Positions 1-10,398 of a DNA stretch of 64,000 bases are shown here, one piece after another; within the stretch, counting starts at the first letter, position 1; each line of letters begins with the position of its first letter. The notes under the pieces were generated by a model that made no database searches, had not been told where the DNA came from, and was given only the letters and a program-made list of their open reading frames with translations. A program made the position numbers and the translations under genes. Source of the DNA: Leptodactylus fallax (lineage: Eukaryota; Chordata; Amphibia; Anura; Leptodactylidae); NCBI GenBank assembly GCA_947044405.1, contig CAMRHE010000359.1, positions 1,288,501-1,352,500 of the forward strand, given 5' to 3'.

Positions 1-441
1 CCATTTTCAGGCCAATATTGAGAAACATATGTTATTGTTTGTATAATAAAAAGTTGTACAATTTTCCAATATACTTTCAGTATCAATTCACTGTTTTCTA
101 GATCTCTTTGCTGTCATTCATTCTGTTATTGATAGTGGATAGAAGTCTGACCATGGTCATGTGATTTATGGTCCATGGTCATGTGATGAGCACACAGGTG
201 CACAGCTTGTTACCAGGCAGTACCACCTGTGTACATCACATGACCATGGACTGTATAGCTCATGACCATAGTCAGAATTTCATCCACTAGAGTTATGCAG
301 AATGAATGACAGCAAGCAGAGATCCAGAAAACAGTAAGGAATTGATACAGAAAGTATATTGGAAAATTGTACAACTTTTTATTATACAAACTATAACATT
401 TGTCTCTCCATATTGGTCTGAAAGTGACCAACCCCTTTAAC
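1..441. mobile_element. Fold-back MITE, left end cut by window edge
   Basis: The two halves are inverted copies of each other. For example, the text around 40-75 (TAATAAAAAGTTGTACAATT) reappears reverse-complemented around 366-385, and the GTCATTCATTCTG segment near 113 reappears inverted near 300-312. The right edge reads GACCAACCCCTTTAA, the reverse complement of the AAAGGGGTTGGTC type of end seen on several other fold-back elements here. There is no coding capacity. The centre (about 170-250) repeats CCATGGTCATGTGAT. The left terminus lies at or beyond base 1, so the full length is unknown. Probably a non-autonomous DNA transposon; the superfamily is not assigned. Confidence 0.7.
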
Positions 442-1190
442 TTCACTGATTTCCATGGCTTTTAATGTTTTTTCGCTGTTAAAGTTATGATTTGCTACAT
501 CTGCATGTTTTTTTTAATTCAAAACTGGGGAATGGATCCCATGCTAAGTAGTGCACTGCACAATTGCTCTTTGATAAAAATGCATGTAAAAAAAATGCAA
601 AGTGTGAACTGAACCTTAATATGGTTACTGACTGATCAAATGGGAAAAACAAACCTGTTAAACTTTATGGCTGCTGCTAGACACTTATGGTGCCACTTAG
701 CTCGCGTTTATAATTGAGTTTGACAGGAAGAATCCAACCTATCTTTTTCACTTTTACCCAATGGAATCTTTTTTTTTCTAGCCTGTAAGTGAGGAAAAGT
801 GTGGAAAATCCCAGACATTAGACTGCCAGCACAAACAGCTAATGTGTATGGGCAGCTGAAGCCACAGTGTTTTCTTCTTTTATGTCCCCGGAATATTTGC
901 AAGTAGTTCCAAGGTCATTAAAAAGAATGTACATGAACATACGTGAGCATATGTAAAGTAATGTAAAAATACTTAAATTTACTCAAATATGTACATGACA
1001 ATCATAGTACACTGGATCAGTCAATATAGTCAACATGGTGATAATTCTCTATCTATCCATGGTAGATAAGGGTTCGCCTGGGCTTATTAAATAGAGTCAT
1101 ATATAAAAGCTTGCCCTTGGGCATTTTGGAAGAAGCACTTTGGACAATGAAAAAACCATTGTATGATATACTGTAGGTTCTTGCATTCTA
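442..1190. other. No feature recognised
   Basis: AT-rich non-coding sequence with short homopolymer runs. The short open frames here show no domain, codon bias or repeat signature that I recognise. Confidence 0.5.
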
Positions 1191-1580
1191 AGGCTAAGGC
1201 CCCATGTAGTGGGCTACAGCAAAAAAAGCACTGCGACAAAAACCACGGCGGCAACGCATCGCTGTTTTTCCCACAGTTCTTTTCACAGAAAGTCCGCAGA
1301 GGTTTCCTCTGCGGACTTTCTGCTTCCATTATACCTATAGGGAAACTGCTGGTGTTTCTGTAGGTATAATTGACATGCTGCAACTTCAAAAAACCGCGAC
1401 GGTTTTAGAAATCGCAGCGTGTTGGCAGCACGTATTTTTTCGAAGTGAGTGGATAGGAAACGCTAGACTGTTTGCAGTGCAGTGCAGGGATTGCCATGAC
1501 TGTAAAACGCTGCATTTTTTTCTGCGGCGTTTAAGTCTCAGCTAAGCCGCAGCGTTTACACCACGTGGGGCTCTGGCCTA
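1191..1580. mobile_element. MITE, GGCTAAGGCCCCACGT family, copy 1 (subtype A)
   Basis: It starts AGGCTAAGGCCCCATGTAG and ends CACGTGGGGCTCTGGCCTA, an inverted pair. Near the centre is a hairpin of CAGAAAGTCCGCAGAGG followed by its complement (about 1285-1322), then ATTATACCTATAGG. The same landmarks recur at 1912-2240, 57515-57795 and 62412-62746. No coding capacity. A small non-autonomous DNA transposon, superfamily not assigned. Confidence 0.75.
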
Positions 1581-1911
1581 AAGGTGCTGAATACTAAATT
1601 CTTAAAAGGTGTTGCCCCATTCTTTAAATTTAATATGCTGTCTCCATATCTTCAATAAAGTGTATGGGAGTTACTGAAACAGCGTAGAACTCTGACTTAC
1701 GTTGTTTCCGTAACTCACGTTCACTTCTATGGGAATTACAAATAAAAGCTTTACCATAGCTGACAGTCTTCTCAGTGAGGTCACGGTCTGGTGTGAAGAA
1801 GGGCATGGAGGTGGGGGTGGGGGTAACTCTTTTTAGATATAAGTGCCAACATTTTTCAAATATTTATGGCATAGCCCACCATATATGTATTTTGTGGGAA
1901 AACCCCTTTAA

Positions 1912-2240
1912 GACTGAGGCCTTATGCTGTGAAAATGCAGCATTTTGGCTGCGGTGTTTTACAGTACCTGCAAAGTGGATGGGATTCTGGCTAATCCCAT
2001 CCACACATTGCAGAAAAATATCCGCAGCTGAAATGCTACGATTTCTAAAACCGTTGCGTTTTTGTAAATGTCAGAAACGCTGGTGTTTTCCGTATAGGTA
2101 TAATAGAAGCAGAAAGTCTGCAGAGGATAACTCTGCGGACTTTCTGTGAAAAATGCTGCGGAAAAAACAGTGATACATTTCCGCTGCTGTCTTTTCCACA
2201 GCGTTTTTAGGTGGCGGCTTGCTACGTGGGGCCTTAACCT
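1912..2240. mobile_element. MITE, GGCTAAGGCCCCACGT family, copy 2 (subtype A)
   Basis: It begins near GACTGAGGCCTTATGCTG and ends GCTACGTGGGGCCTTAACC. It shares the TGGATGGGATTCTGGCTAAT and CAGAAAGTCTGCAGAGG landmarks with other copies, arranged in the opposite order to copy 1, so it is inverted relative to it. The two copies lie about 330 bp apart. No coding capacity. Confidence 0.75.
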
Positions 2241-2296
2241 ATTATTCATAATGATATCACCTACAAAAACACACAAGTAAAATATAAACCATAATA

Positions 2297-2517
2297 CAGT
2301 GCCTTGCGAAAGTATTTGGCCTCCTTGAACTATTCAACCTTTTGCCACATTTCAGGCTTCAAACAAAAGGATATAAAATTTAAATTTTTTGGTGAAGAAT
2401 CAACAACAAGTGGGACACAATCGTGAAGTGGAATGAAATTTAGTGGATATTTTAAACTTTTGTAAAAACATAAAAAACTGAAAAGTGGGGCATGCCAAAT
2501 TATTCGGCCCCCTTAAG
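2297..2517. repeat. Left terminal inverted repeat of Tc1 element (IR/DR)
   Basis: The outer repeat GTGCCTTGCGAAAGTATTTG and the inner repeat ATTATTCGGCCCCCTTAAG (about 2499-2517) match inverted partners at 3881-3914 and near 3700-3720. Paired sites like these are where the transposase N-terminal domains bind in IR/DR elements. Confidence 0.85.
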
Positions 2518-3537
2518 TTAATACTTTGTAGCGCCACCTTTTGCTGCGATTACAGATGCAAGTCGCTTGGGGTATGTCTCTATCCGTTTTGCACATCGAG
2601 AGACTGAAATTCTTGCCCATTCTTCCTTGGAAAACAGCTGGAGCTCAGTGAGGTTGGATGGAGAGCGTTTGTGAACAGCAGTTTTCAGCTCTTTCCACAG
2701 ATTCTCGATTGGATTCAGGTCTGGACTTTGACTTGGCCATTCTAACACCTAGATACATTTATTTGTGAACCATTCCATTGTAGATTTTGCTTTATGTTTG
2801 GGATCATTGTCTTGTTGGAAGATAAATCTCCGTCCCAGTCTCAGGTCTTTTGCAGACTCCAACAGGTTTTCTTCCAGAATGGTCCTGTATTTGGCTCCAT
2901 CCATCTTCCCATCAATTTTAACCATCTTGCCTGTCCCTGCTGAAGAAGAGCAGGCCCAAACCATGATGCTGCCACCACCATGTGTGACAGTCGGGATGGT
3001 GTGTTCAGAGTGATAAGCTGTGTTGCTTTTACGCCAAACATATCGTTTTGCATTGTGGCCAAAAAGTTCGATTTTGGTTTCATCTGACCAGAGCACCTTC
3101 TTCCACATGTTTGGTGTGTCTCCCAGGTGGCTTGTGGCAAACTTTAAACAAGACTTTTTATGGATATCTTTGAGAAATGGCTTTCTTCTTGCCACTCTTC
3201 CATAAAGGCCAGATTTGTGCAGTGTACGACTGACTGTTGTCCTATGGATAGACTCTTCCACCTCAGCTGTAGATCTCTGCAGTTCATCCAGAGTGATCAT
3301 GGGCCTCTTGGCTGTTTCTCTGATCAGTCTTCTCCTTGTTTGAGATGAAAGTTTAGAGGAACGGCCGGGTATTGGTAGATTTGCAGTGGTCTGATACTCC
3401 TTCCATTTCAATATGATCGCTTGGGATGTTTAAAGTTTGGGAAATCTTTTTGTATCCAAATCCAGCTTTAAACTTCTCCACAACAGTATCACGGACCTGC
3501 CTGGTGTGTTCCTTGGTCTTTATGATGCTCTCTGCGC
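2518..3537 (-). pseudogene. Tc1-like transposase, broken by one stop and one frameshift
   Basis: On the minus strand, 2518-3411 reads through most of a Tc1 transposase. The catalytic signature is complete: SDETKIELFG (first Asp, about 3080), QQDNDPKH (second Asp, about 2815) and PDLNPIENLW (Glu, about 2720), with 34 residues between the last two, so DD34E. An in-frame TAG at about 2749-2751 separates the second Asp from the Glu block. The DNA-binding start of the protein (KTKEHTRQVRDTVVEKF, then GYKKISQTLNIPS) lies in another frame at about 3425-3537, so a small indel near 3412-3425 breaks the frame just before KWKEYQTTANLP. The C-terminus AAKGGATKY is the family's usual end. It otherwise looks little decayed, suggesting a fairly young copy that is now dead. 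Nuclear DNA-cutting and joining enzyme by family. Confidence 0.93.
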
Positions 3538-3695
3538 TTTAAACAGAACCCTGAGACTATCACAGAGCAGGTGCATTTATACGGAGACTTGATTACACAC
3601 AGGTGGATGATATTTATCATCATCAGTCATTTAGGACAACATTAGATCATTCAGAGATCCTCACTGAACTTCTGGATTGAGTTTGCTGCACTGAA

Positions 3696-3914
3696 AGTAA
3701 AGGGGCCGAATAATATTGCATGCCCACTTTTCAGTTTTTTATTTTTTACAAAAGTTTAAAATAACCAATAAATTTCGTTCCACTTCACAATTGTGTCCCA
3801 CTTGTTGTTGATTCTTCACCAAAAAATTAAAATTTTATATCTTTATGTTTGAAGCTTGAAATGTGGCAAAAGGTTGAAAAGTTCAAGGGGGCCGAATACT
3901 TTCGCAAGGCACTG
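3696..3914. repeat. Right terminal inverted repeat of Tc1 element (IR/DR)
   Basis: Inverse of 2297-2517: the inner repeat AAAGGGGCCGAATAATATTG and the outer repeat GGGGGCCGAATACTTTCGCA, ending CACTG before the TA target site. Long matches such as TGTCCCACTTGTTGTTGATT are shared with the left end in inverse orientation. Confidence 0.85.
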
Positions 3915-3916
3915 TA

Positions 3917-4538
3917 GAATGCAAGGCTTATAAATCTAACATGTATGTGTAAATAATTCACACCTATAAGTTTTGAGTTGATGGTGTAGTAACATTGTTT
4001 ACTTAGTGGTTTGTCACACTTTTATCTGTGCACTCTCCATTCACTGCGGCCATAGCACCTTTCAGAGCGAGATGTCGGAGGACTCCTGCTCTGGGCATAG
4101 GTGTGGGTCCCAGAGGTGAGGCGTGCATCTCATCAGATATTTATGGCATATCTTTTAAAGTGACAGTTACTATTTGTTATGCCATCCTGTATGTCCTATA
4201 TATTGAGGCGGATGCAGTATTTACTCAGTACTTTCACATCTATTGAGCTGAAAACATTATTGCCAAAAATAAATATTTCATGGATTTCCCAGTGTCACAG
4301 TGCAACAATTCCATCTTTTGCTGCATTTTTACAGACTGGTGAAACATACCTGATTTCTGTTGAAAGATGCCCAGCACCTACCATTGTATAAGAGCATACA
4401 AAATGTGTTATTGGTCATCAATAAAAAATACATTAAAATCCCCATACAAATTGGCTTCAAGAAATCTAGATTTGCAAAGCATTCCACATTTTGGTAGTTC
4501 TTTTTCAAAGCATTAATTCAGTTAGCATCTCTGTTATC
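3917..4538. other. No feature recognised
   Basis: Non-coding. A short stretch near 4070-4160 resembles the inside of a fold-back element but no paired arm was found. A sentence-like ATTTATGGCATA motif recurs at 1862 and 4140, hinting at a shared old repeat. Confidence 0.4.
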
Positions 4539-4936
4539 AAAGGGGTTGTCCATGATTTTGGTTTTCATGGCCTCTCTATAGGATAGGCCATAAATGACTA
4601 ATAGTTGGGGAGCCAATAGATGTCAGCTGTACGAGGCCATGTCCGAAGCCTATACTATACACAACACAAAGCTAGAGGCAGTTGACTCCATGCTCTGTAT
4701 AATAGCCTGTTGCTGAAACTGAATCTCAGCTCTGATTGACTCCAACAGAAGCTGAGATACAGTACTGGCACATGGCCACTATACAGGGACCTGAGCTATC
4801 TGCTTCTGGCCCCATGTTGTGTATAGTATAGGTATTGGTAAAGGCCCAGTACAGCTGATCAGTGCAGGATAAGTTATTTATGGACTATCCTAAGGATAGG
4901 ACATGAAAACATAATCCCTAGACAACCCCTTTAATT
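4539..4936. mobile_element. Fold-back MITE with AAAGGGGTTGTC ends
   Basis: It starts AAAGGGGTTGTCCATGATT and ends CTAGACAACCCCTTT. Internal arms pair: ATAGGATAGGCCATAAATGA near 4578 with the inverse near 4870-4900, and CCTATACTATACACAACA near 4650 with TGTTGTGTATAGTATAGG near 4814. No coding capacity. Confidence 0.78.
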
Positions 4937-6763
4937 GTCTTCATTTCTATTCTTCTAATGTAATATGTCTACTTGTTTTTATGTTGTCTTATACACATAA
5001 TAAATTATTTGATGGCAAAGGGAGTAAGACTGCATACATGTCAGTATTTGCTGCCTATGCTTTTATACAGTGGTTTTATATGTATGCTTGTATACAGTGC
5101 GTATGATTTTATACATTGAGTCTTGTTATATACTCTGAAGTCAAACCAATTCTTCTGGGCTCCACCACCTATGGAGACATAAGTGTATTGTATTATGTAT
5201 TTTTCTAGTTACTGTTGAAACATGCTTGAGCATACTGTATGATCTCTGTGGATTCAAGAAATATTCTTGGTTCTTTAGCTTTCTTCCTCCTTCATATGCA
5301 AGATTTTACTAATGTTGCTATGATTTTATTCAGGCAGATGGTGTAGAAATACTTATATAAAATCTTATATATACAGATAAATTATATTATGTAGAATATT
5401 AAATAATTCCTGGGCATACTCAAACTGATGAACCTAGACTTTCATCATCTAAGGATATTGATTGAAGCCCCATATGTTGCTGTAGGTGTAAGATCCTACT
5501 TTAGGTGAATACATGTCTAATAGGATTTGAACTAAAATACTTCACTAAAATTTATCAACACTTGACTCTTCACAAAGGATTACGTCATTGTTCAGAAAGC
5601 ACAATATCAGTGCTGTATTTTCCTAGGAGTGAATTGACACGACACTTCAAGGCACACTTCTACTGTACTTGTTATAATTATTTTTCCAATCAAAACTTTT
5701 CAGCTCAAGTTCCATTTTGTGTTATATGTGTGTTTTGACAGTCTTACAGGCAGACACACAGGGTTTTTAATTAAGGGTTTTTAATTAGATCAATCTTATG
5801 GTTTGGGTGATTTAGGAACGCCCACATCATAGTGGTTGATGCGATAGTTTTATTTCATTACGGATTATTGAATATATAGGAGGACAACTTTTCACATTAT
5901 AACAACTCTGCATTGTCTGAAGATATGTGCTTGTGAAAGGGGAAATCTTAGCACTGCTTGTGATATTCAACTACAGGAGTATGTGGGAAAAGCAAAGCAA
6001 GTTCTAACATGTAAAAATCAATTGCTACCAAGGTAAAAAATTAGTTGATCGGGTAAAAGTCAACGGATGTTGTGTATCATAATACACCAGGTGACCCATA
6101 ATAAAACAAGGCCGCGAAGTTCCAGCAGAAGACAACTCCATTCAGAAGTGACTCTATTTCCCATAGGTTAATTCACAAATAATAATTTATTAACCCTCAT
6201 GGATATGTCTTGTGTATGTTGTGATAACAACATGACAAAAAAAAACATGATACAATTTAAAGTGGATATGCACACGTTCTCTGTAGTTGTAGAGTCCCCC
6301 AGACACTACAGATTCCAACTTGAACTCACCAGAACCATTTCCTTTAGTGGGCCCAAGGAGTCCCAGTCTGTTTATATGTATCCTGGCCTCTATGAAATCT
6401 TTAAAAGGGACATTTGACTATTGAATGTAGTCACTGGTCACAGCGTTCACCTTAGTGAAGTATCCAGTCACTGGACGCAATCGTCACATGTTAAAACATT
6501 ATTTCTGGAGGAAAAGCTACAGAATATGTTGGGGTATGCAGGGAGTGGCAGTAAGAGAGCAGCAGGGAATCAGTAAGGTATTACTTAGTTATTTCACAGC
6601 ATTCTAAGCTTATGGTAAAAATAAAACAAGGGATTAACTTGCCATGATAATATTAAATGTGCTCTGTGACTGGTTGCTGTGATAAGTTTTGTATTTCGAT
6701 AGGTTTGATAAATCTGACCCATTATTTCTTTTTTTTTTTTTATTAGTAAGAATTTTGTGTGTG
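4937..6763. other. No gene or repeat recognised
   Basis: About 1.8 kb of AT-rich non-coding DNA. A 15-bp direct duplication of GGGTTTTTAATTA sits near 5761-5787. The short open frames (for example near 5505-5738 and 6199-6417) show no domain I recognise and look like chance frames. Confidence 0.45.
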
Positions 6764-6777
6764 ACAAATGATAAGAG
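6764..6777. repeat. Target-site duplication, left, of Penelope-like element
   Basis: ACAAATGATAAGAG here is repeated exactly at 8357-8370, bracketing the PLE insertion. Confidence 0.88.
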
Positions 6778-6838
6778 TGGAAGAGTGAAGAAATCAGGCG
6801 ATACCTTTTAGAGGCTAACTGAGTATATTTATAAGTAA

Positions 6839-6869
6839 GCTTTCAGGAGTGCTCGCTCCCTTCATCAGA
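6839..6869 (-). ncRNA. Hammerhead-ribozyme-like motif in PLE terminal segment
   Basis: Read on the minus strand: CTGATGA, then a stem-loop made from AGGGAG and CTCCT, then GAAA, followed by GCTTAC. This matches the hammerhead core CUGANGA - stem II - GAAA. Hammerhead motifs are established in Penelope-like elements. Helix III would be very short (AAGCTT is self-complementary), so activity might need a dimer. Stem I pairing was not proven by eye, so catalytic activity is unverified. Confidence 0.6.
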
Positions 6870-7088
6870 CATGGTGTGATACAAGAACTGAAAATTAACA
6901 GATTTTTATACACATGTTTTTCAAAGCATTTTAGAGTCCTTAAAAAAAAATTGCAATCTAAGTAGAGAAGTTATTTACAACAGGTCAAAAAAACAGTCTG
7001 GAAACTTTTGGTGCGTGACGGAGGGATCAGGAATTCTTGCTGTTATCTGTTTGCTATCAGGAGGTGATTTGTGACCCTCACAGGTCAC

Positions 7089-7230
7089 ACATAGTGTGAT
7101 TTGAAGCTGGCATGAATATTGAGTTCAGTTCATGGTTCAAACATAGTGTGATTTGAAGCTGGCATGAATATTGAGTTCAGTTCATGGTTCAAACATAGTG
7201 TGACATGAAGCTGGCATGAATATTAAGTCC
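7089..7230. repeat. 52-bp tandem repeat in PLE 3' region (about 2.7 copies)
   Basis: Two identical 52-bp units at 7089-7140 and 7141-7192 start ACATAGTGTGATTTGAAGC. A third, partial, diverged unit starts at 7193 and includes the stop codon and last codons of the PLE ORF (7189 onward). The duplication must postdate divergence from the single-unit copy at 19235-19290. Confidence 0.9.
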
Positions 7231-8328
7231 AAATTGCAGAGTTTGAAATTTTTGCATAAATTTATACTCCATTTCATTTCTTTTCTCTTGTGTCTTAAAA
7301 TGTCCCATTAAAACCACAACCCGCAAATCTTCAATAGAGTGGTTTTCTCCGGAGAAATGTGCGGCCACTGGGAGATCGGTTCTGCTGTTATTAATGGTGG
7401 ATCTGTGTGAGTTCATTCGTTGACTGAGTCTCTGCCCTGTTTCCCCCACATAGAGGCCTGTGGTGGGACATTGCACACACATTATGAGGTACACCACATT
7501 GGAAGACCTGCAGGAAAATGTCCCCCTAATTCTGTGCACCTGTTGTGACTGTGGGATAGGTACACTGTCAGCGGTGTGGATGTGCTTGCAGGTCATGCAC
7601 CTTTTATGTAGGCAAGGTGAGGTGCCATTTTCAGTTGGGGCCTTCAGGGCACTCCGGACGATAATGCGCCTCAGGTTTGGTGGTTGTCGAAAGGAAAGGA
7701 GAGGGGGGACTGGACATATGTCCTTGAGTCTGTTGTCCCTATGTAGTACAGGTTGGAGCTCCTTGGCAATCCTTCGTAGGATCTCCAGCTGTGGGTTGTA
7801 GGTGACAACTAGGGGCACTCGGGCTTCTTTCTGGGTCTCTCTATATGTGAGCAGACTGTCTCTGTTAATGGCTGCTGCTTTGTTTAATTGGTTGTCTGTC
7901 ACTTTTGGTTTGTATCCCAATCTGAGAAATTTCATCCTCAGATCCAGGAGGTGCTTGTCCAGGTCTGTTTTGTCGGAGCAAATACGATTGTATAGTATAG
8001 CCTGGCTGTAGATTATAGATTGTCTTGTATGCTTGGGGTGGAAGCTGTCGTTTCTCAGGTAGGCCGTTCTGTCTGTGGGTTTGTGGTATATTGATGTGAG
8101 TAGCCGGTGGTCTTTAATGTATATTGTGGTATCCAGAAAGTGAATTTCACTCCCTGAATAGCTAAGTTTAAGGTTGATGGTCGGGTGAAAGTCATTGAAG
8201 TCATTATGGAATTGAAGTAGGGCCTCCTCACCTGCAGTCCAGATGACAAGGATATCATCGATATAACGAAGGTAAATCATAGGTTTGGTGGTGCATGTTG
8301 ATAAATATGTTCCTTCCATTTCTGCCAT
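7189..8328 (-). CDS. PLE polyprotein fragment: RT C-terminus plus GIY-YIG endonuclease
   Basis: An uninterrupted 379-codon frame. RT motif C is present as RYIDDILVIW at residues about 21-30, followed by the thumb-side sequence HFLDTTIYI; fingers and palm motifs upstream are missing, so the start Met is an internal codon exposed by 5' truncation. Residues about 235-260 carry a Cys-rich motif (C-x4-C-x2-C-x3-H). Residues about 278-370 form the GIY-YIG domain: VVYLIMC, GLYVGETGQRLSQRMNSHR with the conserved Arg, and a C-terminal RNEMEYKFMQKF then FGLN, where the family's catalytic Glu and final block lie. In the family the RT copies the RNA and the endonuclease nicks the target. No full enzyme can be made from this copy. 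Confidence 0.9.
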   Translation of the reverse strand: MAEMEGTYLSTCTTKPMIYLRYIDDILVIWTAGEEALLQFHNDFNDFHPTINLKLSYSGSEIHFLDTTIYIKDHRLLTSIYHKPTDRTAYLRNDSFHPKHTRQSIIYSQAILYNRICSDKTDLDKHLLDLRMKFLRLGYKPKVTDNQLNKAAAINRDSLLTYRETQKEARVPLVVTYNPQLEILRRIAKELQPVLHRDNRLKDICPVPPLLSFRQPPNLRRIIVRSALKAPTENGTSPCLHKRCMTCKHIHTADSVPIPQSQQVHRIRGTFSCRSSNVVYLIMCVQCPTTGLYVGETGQRLSQRMNSHRSTINNSRTDLPVAAHFSGENHSIEDLRVVVLMGHFKTQEKRNEMEYKFMQKFQTLQFGLNIHASFMSHYV

Positions 8329-8356
8329 AAAGAGATTTGCGGTACAACATTATACT

Positions 8357-8370
8357 ACAAATGATAAGAG
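8357..8370. repeat. Target-site duplication, right, of Penelope-like element
   Basis: Exact second copy of ACAAATGATAAGAG (first at 6764-6777). Confidence 0.88.
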
Positions 8371-8661
8371 GCATTTCTGAAGTTTAAACTAGTCATGAAG
8401 TGGTTGAAAGAATTGTGTCAGGGCTGGAGCTTTGTACATGGTTACACAAGGCTTATAAAGTGTTACCCCTGTTTTTTTTTTTTGTTTTTTTTTGCATGTC
8501 TGGGTGTTTGGTGACCATTTATGTAATCTACTTTATTGTCCTATCTAACTTCATTTTTTATTATAAAACAGACGTAACATTCTTCTTTTCAACCCTCTAA
8601 CTGAACTGTTATTAAGGAAATACATTTGTATTGTAAATTTGCAGAGCTGAATAATTTACTA
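8371..8661. other. No feature recognised
   Basis: Short AT-rich non-coding spacer with a T-run around 8471-8491. Confidence 0.4.
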
Positions 8662-9292
8662 AGGGGGCGTTCACACTACCGTTGGTGACCGTGACCGTCA
8701 GTAGTGTCCGTTTCTATTGTCTGTTACAAGATTTTAGCATCAGACACTAGCTGAACCGTCAGAAATCTGTTAAAATTTCCATTCATTTCAATGGGTTTTT
8801 ATATTGTGTCCGTTAGTGTCTGTTAGTGTCAATTTGTGTCCGTTTACACCGAATCGCGGACAAAAAATCCTACATGCAGGACTTTTTGTCCATTTGAAAA
8901 AAATGGATTCTTGACGGACAGCAAGGGTCCGTTATTTTTTTAACATTGAAGTCTAAGGGTAACGAACTTATAACGGACAGTAACTGATAGCCATCAGTTA
9001 CTGTCCGTTATTTTATGTCCGTTTTTTTTCCTGCGCATGCTCAGAAAGCAGGAAAAAAAACAAAAACTGACAGTGTTAAAAAAATGGACAGTGTTAAAAA
9101 ACTTACACTAACTGATGCTAATGTGTCAGTTTTTTTTAACTAATCCATTAATTGGATCAGTTAAAAAAATGGACACATTAACATCAGTTACTGTCCGTTA
9201 ATGTCTGTTATGATAGGTGTCCGTTTTTTTTTTTTTCTTTTTTTAATGGACACTATCCGAACGGACATCAATGGTAGTGTGAACCCTGCCTA
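8662..9292. mobile_element. MITE with GTTCACACTACCG ends, about 630 bp
   Basis: The left end AGGGGGCGTTCACACTACCG pairs with the right end TGGTAGTGTGAACCCTGCCT. The inside is built from repeated GTCCGTTA, AACTGATG and ACGGACA words in both orientations, so the whole element can fold on itself. No coding frame. Probably a non-autonomous DNA transposon; superfamily unknown. Confidence 0.75.
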
Positions 9293-10398
9293 AAGGGGGA
9301 TGATCAGTTCAAATGGCTGGATTTCCGGTTTTATACCACCTAGAAAAATGGTTCTGGTATGACAAGAAAGCTGAGATGCTGAACTAGCTATAACAGAACC
9401 TGAGTTCACTAGTTAACATGCAGATGGGAATTTTAACTTAATATGTAGCAGTTCATGCTGTATATAAAATAACATTCTCAACTGTGTTTTTAACTAGTGA
9501 TAACTCTGAATTCTTTTATAGCTAGTACTTCAATCTAGCTGTGAGTAAGGGGCTGTCTATCTTACCCAGAAATGCGTTGTGGATTTTTTATATTTCCTTT
9601 TACATTATGGATTAAAAGTTATTTTTAAAAAATAAATTTTTTGGATGCTGGAATTTAACTCGTGAATTTCTTTTGTATATAATGGGGTCTGCTGGGTTTC
9701 CACCCAGTTTCCACCCGAAAAATGCAGAGAGAAAAGTCCTGCTTGCTTTTTCAACCGGAATGGGAGATGGAATCCCCGAACAGGATGCAAGCGCAGATGT
9801 GAACCTAGCCTTAGTTAGAGCATTGCTAATGGAAACTTTACAGCCTGTTTTCTATTAAAAGGGAGATTGTTAAAAAAGTACATTACAAGAAATGTTCACC
9901 ACATATACCCCAAGACAATAGCAAAATCTCCATAAACCCTAGGGGAAATCTAGAACATGTTTTGCATCTATACTTTTACATTATTCATGAAGTACATTTT
10001 ATCTTGGGAAGATCTAAAATATGATATTGATACAGGCCCTGAAGAAAGTAAAACACTGATGTTATGTTGTCATTCTCATGATCCATCCTGTGAAAATATA
10101 CTTCACATTTGTTTAGTCCACCCGGTCTAAATAAAGCAGCGAAGATACAAAACTATTTCCTTTTCCAAGAATGTGTTTCATAACCATACAACACAAATCC
10201 AAGTAAGAGGCTTTACAAATTATGTACGCTGCTTCAACAAATACAGAGTATGTACATAGGAAGCAGCCATGTCACTCTTTCCACAGTGTGAGGTAAGCGG
10301 CAATTGACTTTGGAAGGAGATTGTAGTGACAATGACATTCTGTAACATTTGTTTAATTGCAGTAACAGAAAATCAGAAAAAAGTTTAATTTTCAGTCC
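9293..10398. other. Non-coding; contains a fragment of another interspersed repeat
   Basis: Mostly unassigned. The stretch 9680-9815, with GGGTTTCCACCCAGTTTCCA and ending GTGAACCTAGCCTTAG, looks like the end of a MITE (its right edge, inverted, reads CTAAGGCTAGGTTCAC). The rest shows nothing recognisable. Confidence 0.4.

Larger units (their letters stand above)
2297..3914 (-). mobile_element. Tc1/mariner DNA transposon (Tc1-like), 1618 bp
   Basis: The element is bounded by CAGTGCCTTGCGAAAGTA and its inverse TACTTTCGCAAGGCACTG, flanked on both sides by the TA dinucleotide target duplication (2295-2296 and 3915-3916). The terminal inverted repeats run about 215 bp and each contains an outer and an inner copy of a GGCCCCCTT-type direct repeat, the IR/DR layout known for Tc1-like elements. 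The interior encodes a DD34E transposase on the minus strand with one stop codon and one frameshift. By family knowledge such elements move by cut and paste; this copy cannot make a full transposase as read. Confidence 0.95.
6778..8356 (-). mobile_element. Penelope-like element (PLE), 5'-truncated, 1579 bp
   Basis: A minus-strand insertion flanked by a perfect 14-bp target duplication. It encodes a reverse-transcriptase tail fused to a GIY-YIG endonuclease, the hallmark of Penelope-like elements. Its 3' region carries a 52-bp tandem repeat and a hammerhead-like motif. At the 5' edge, GTAGTATAATGTTGTACCG (minus strand, just inside 8356) also forms the edge of the second copy at 19509-19527, so it is a conserved terminal segment joined directly to a truncated body. 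This fits the terminal-segment (pLTR) organisation described for PLEs. The Neptune group is the likely clade, given the Cys-rich motif before GIY-YIG; this is inferred. Confidence 0.88.
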
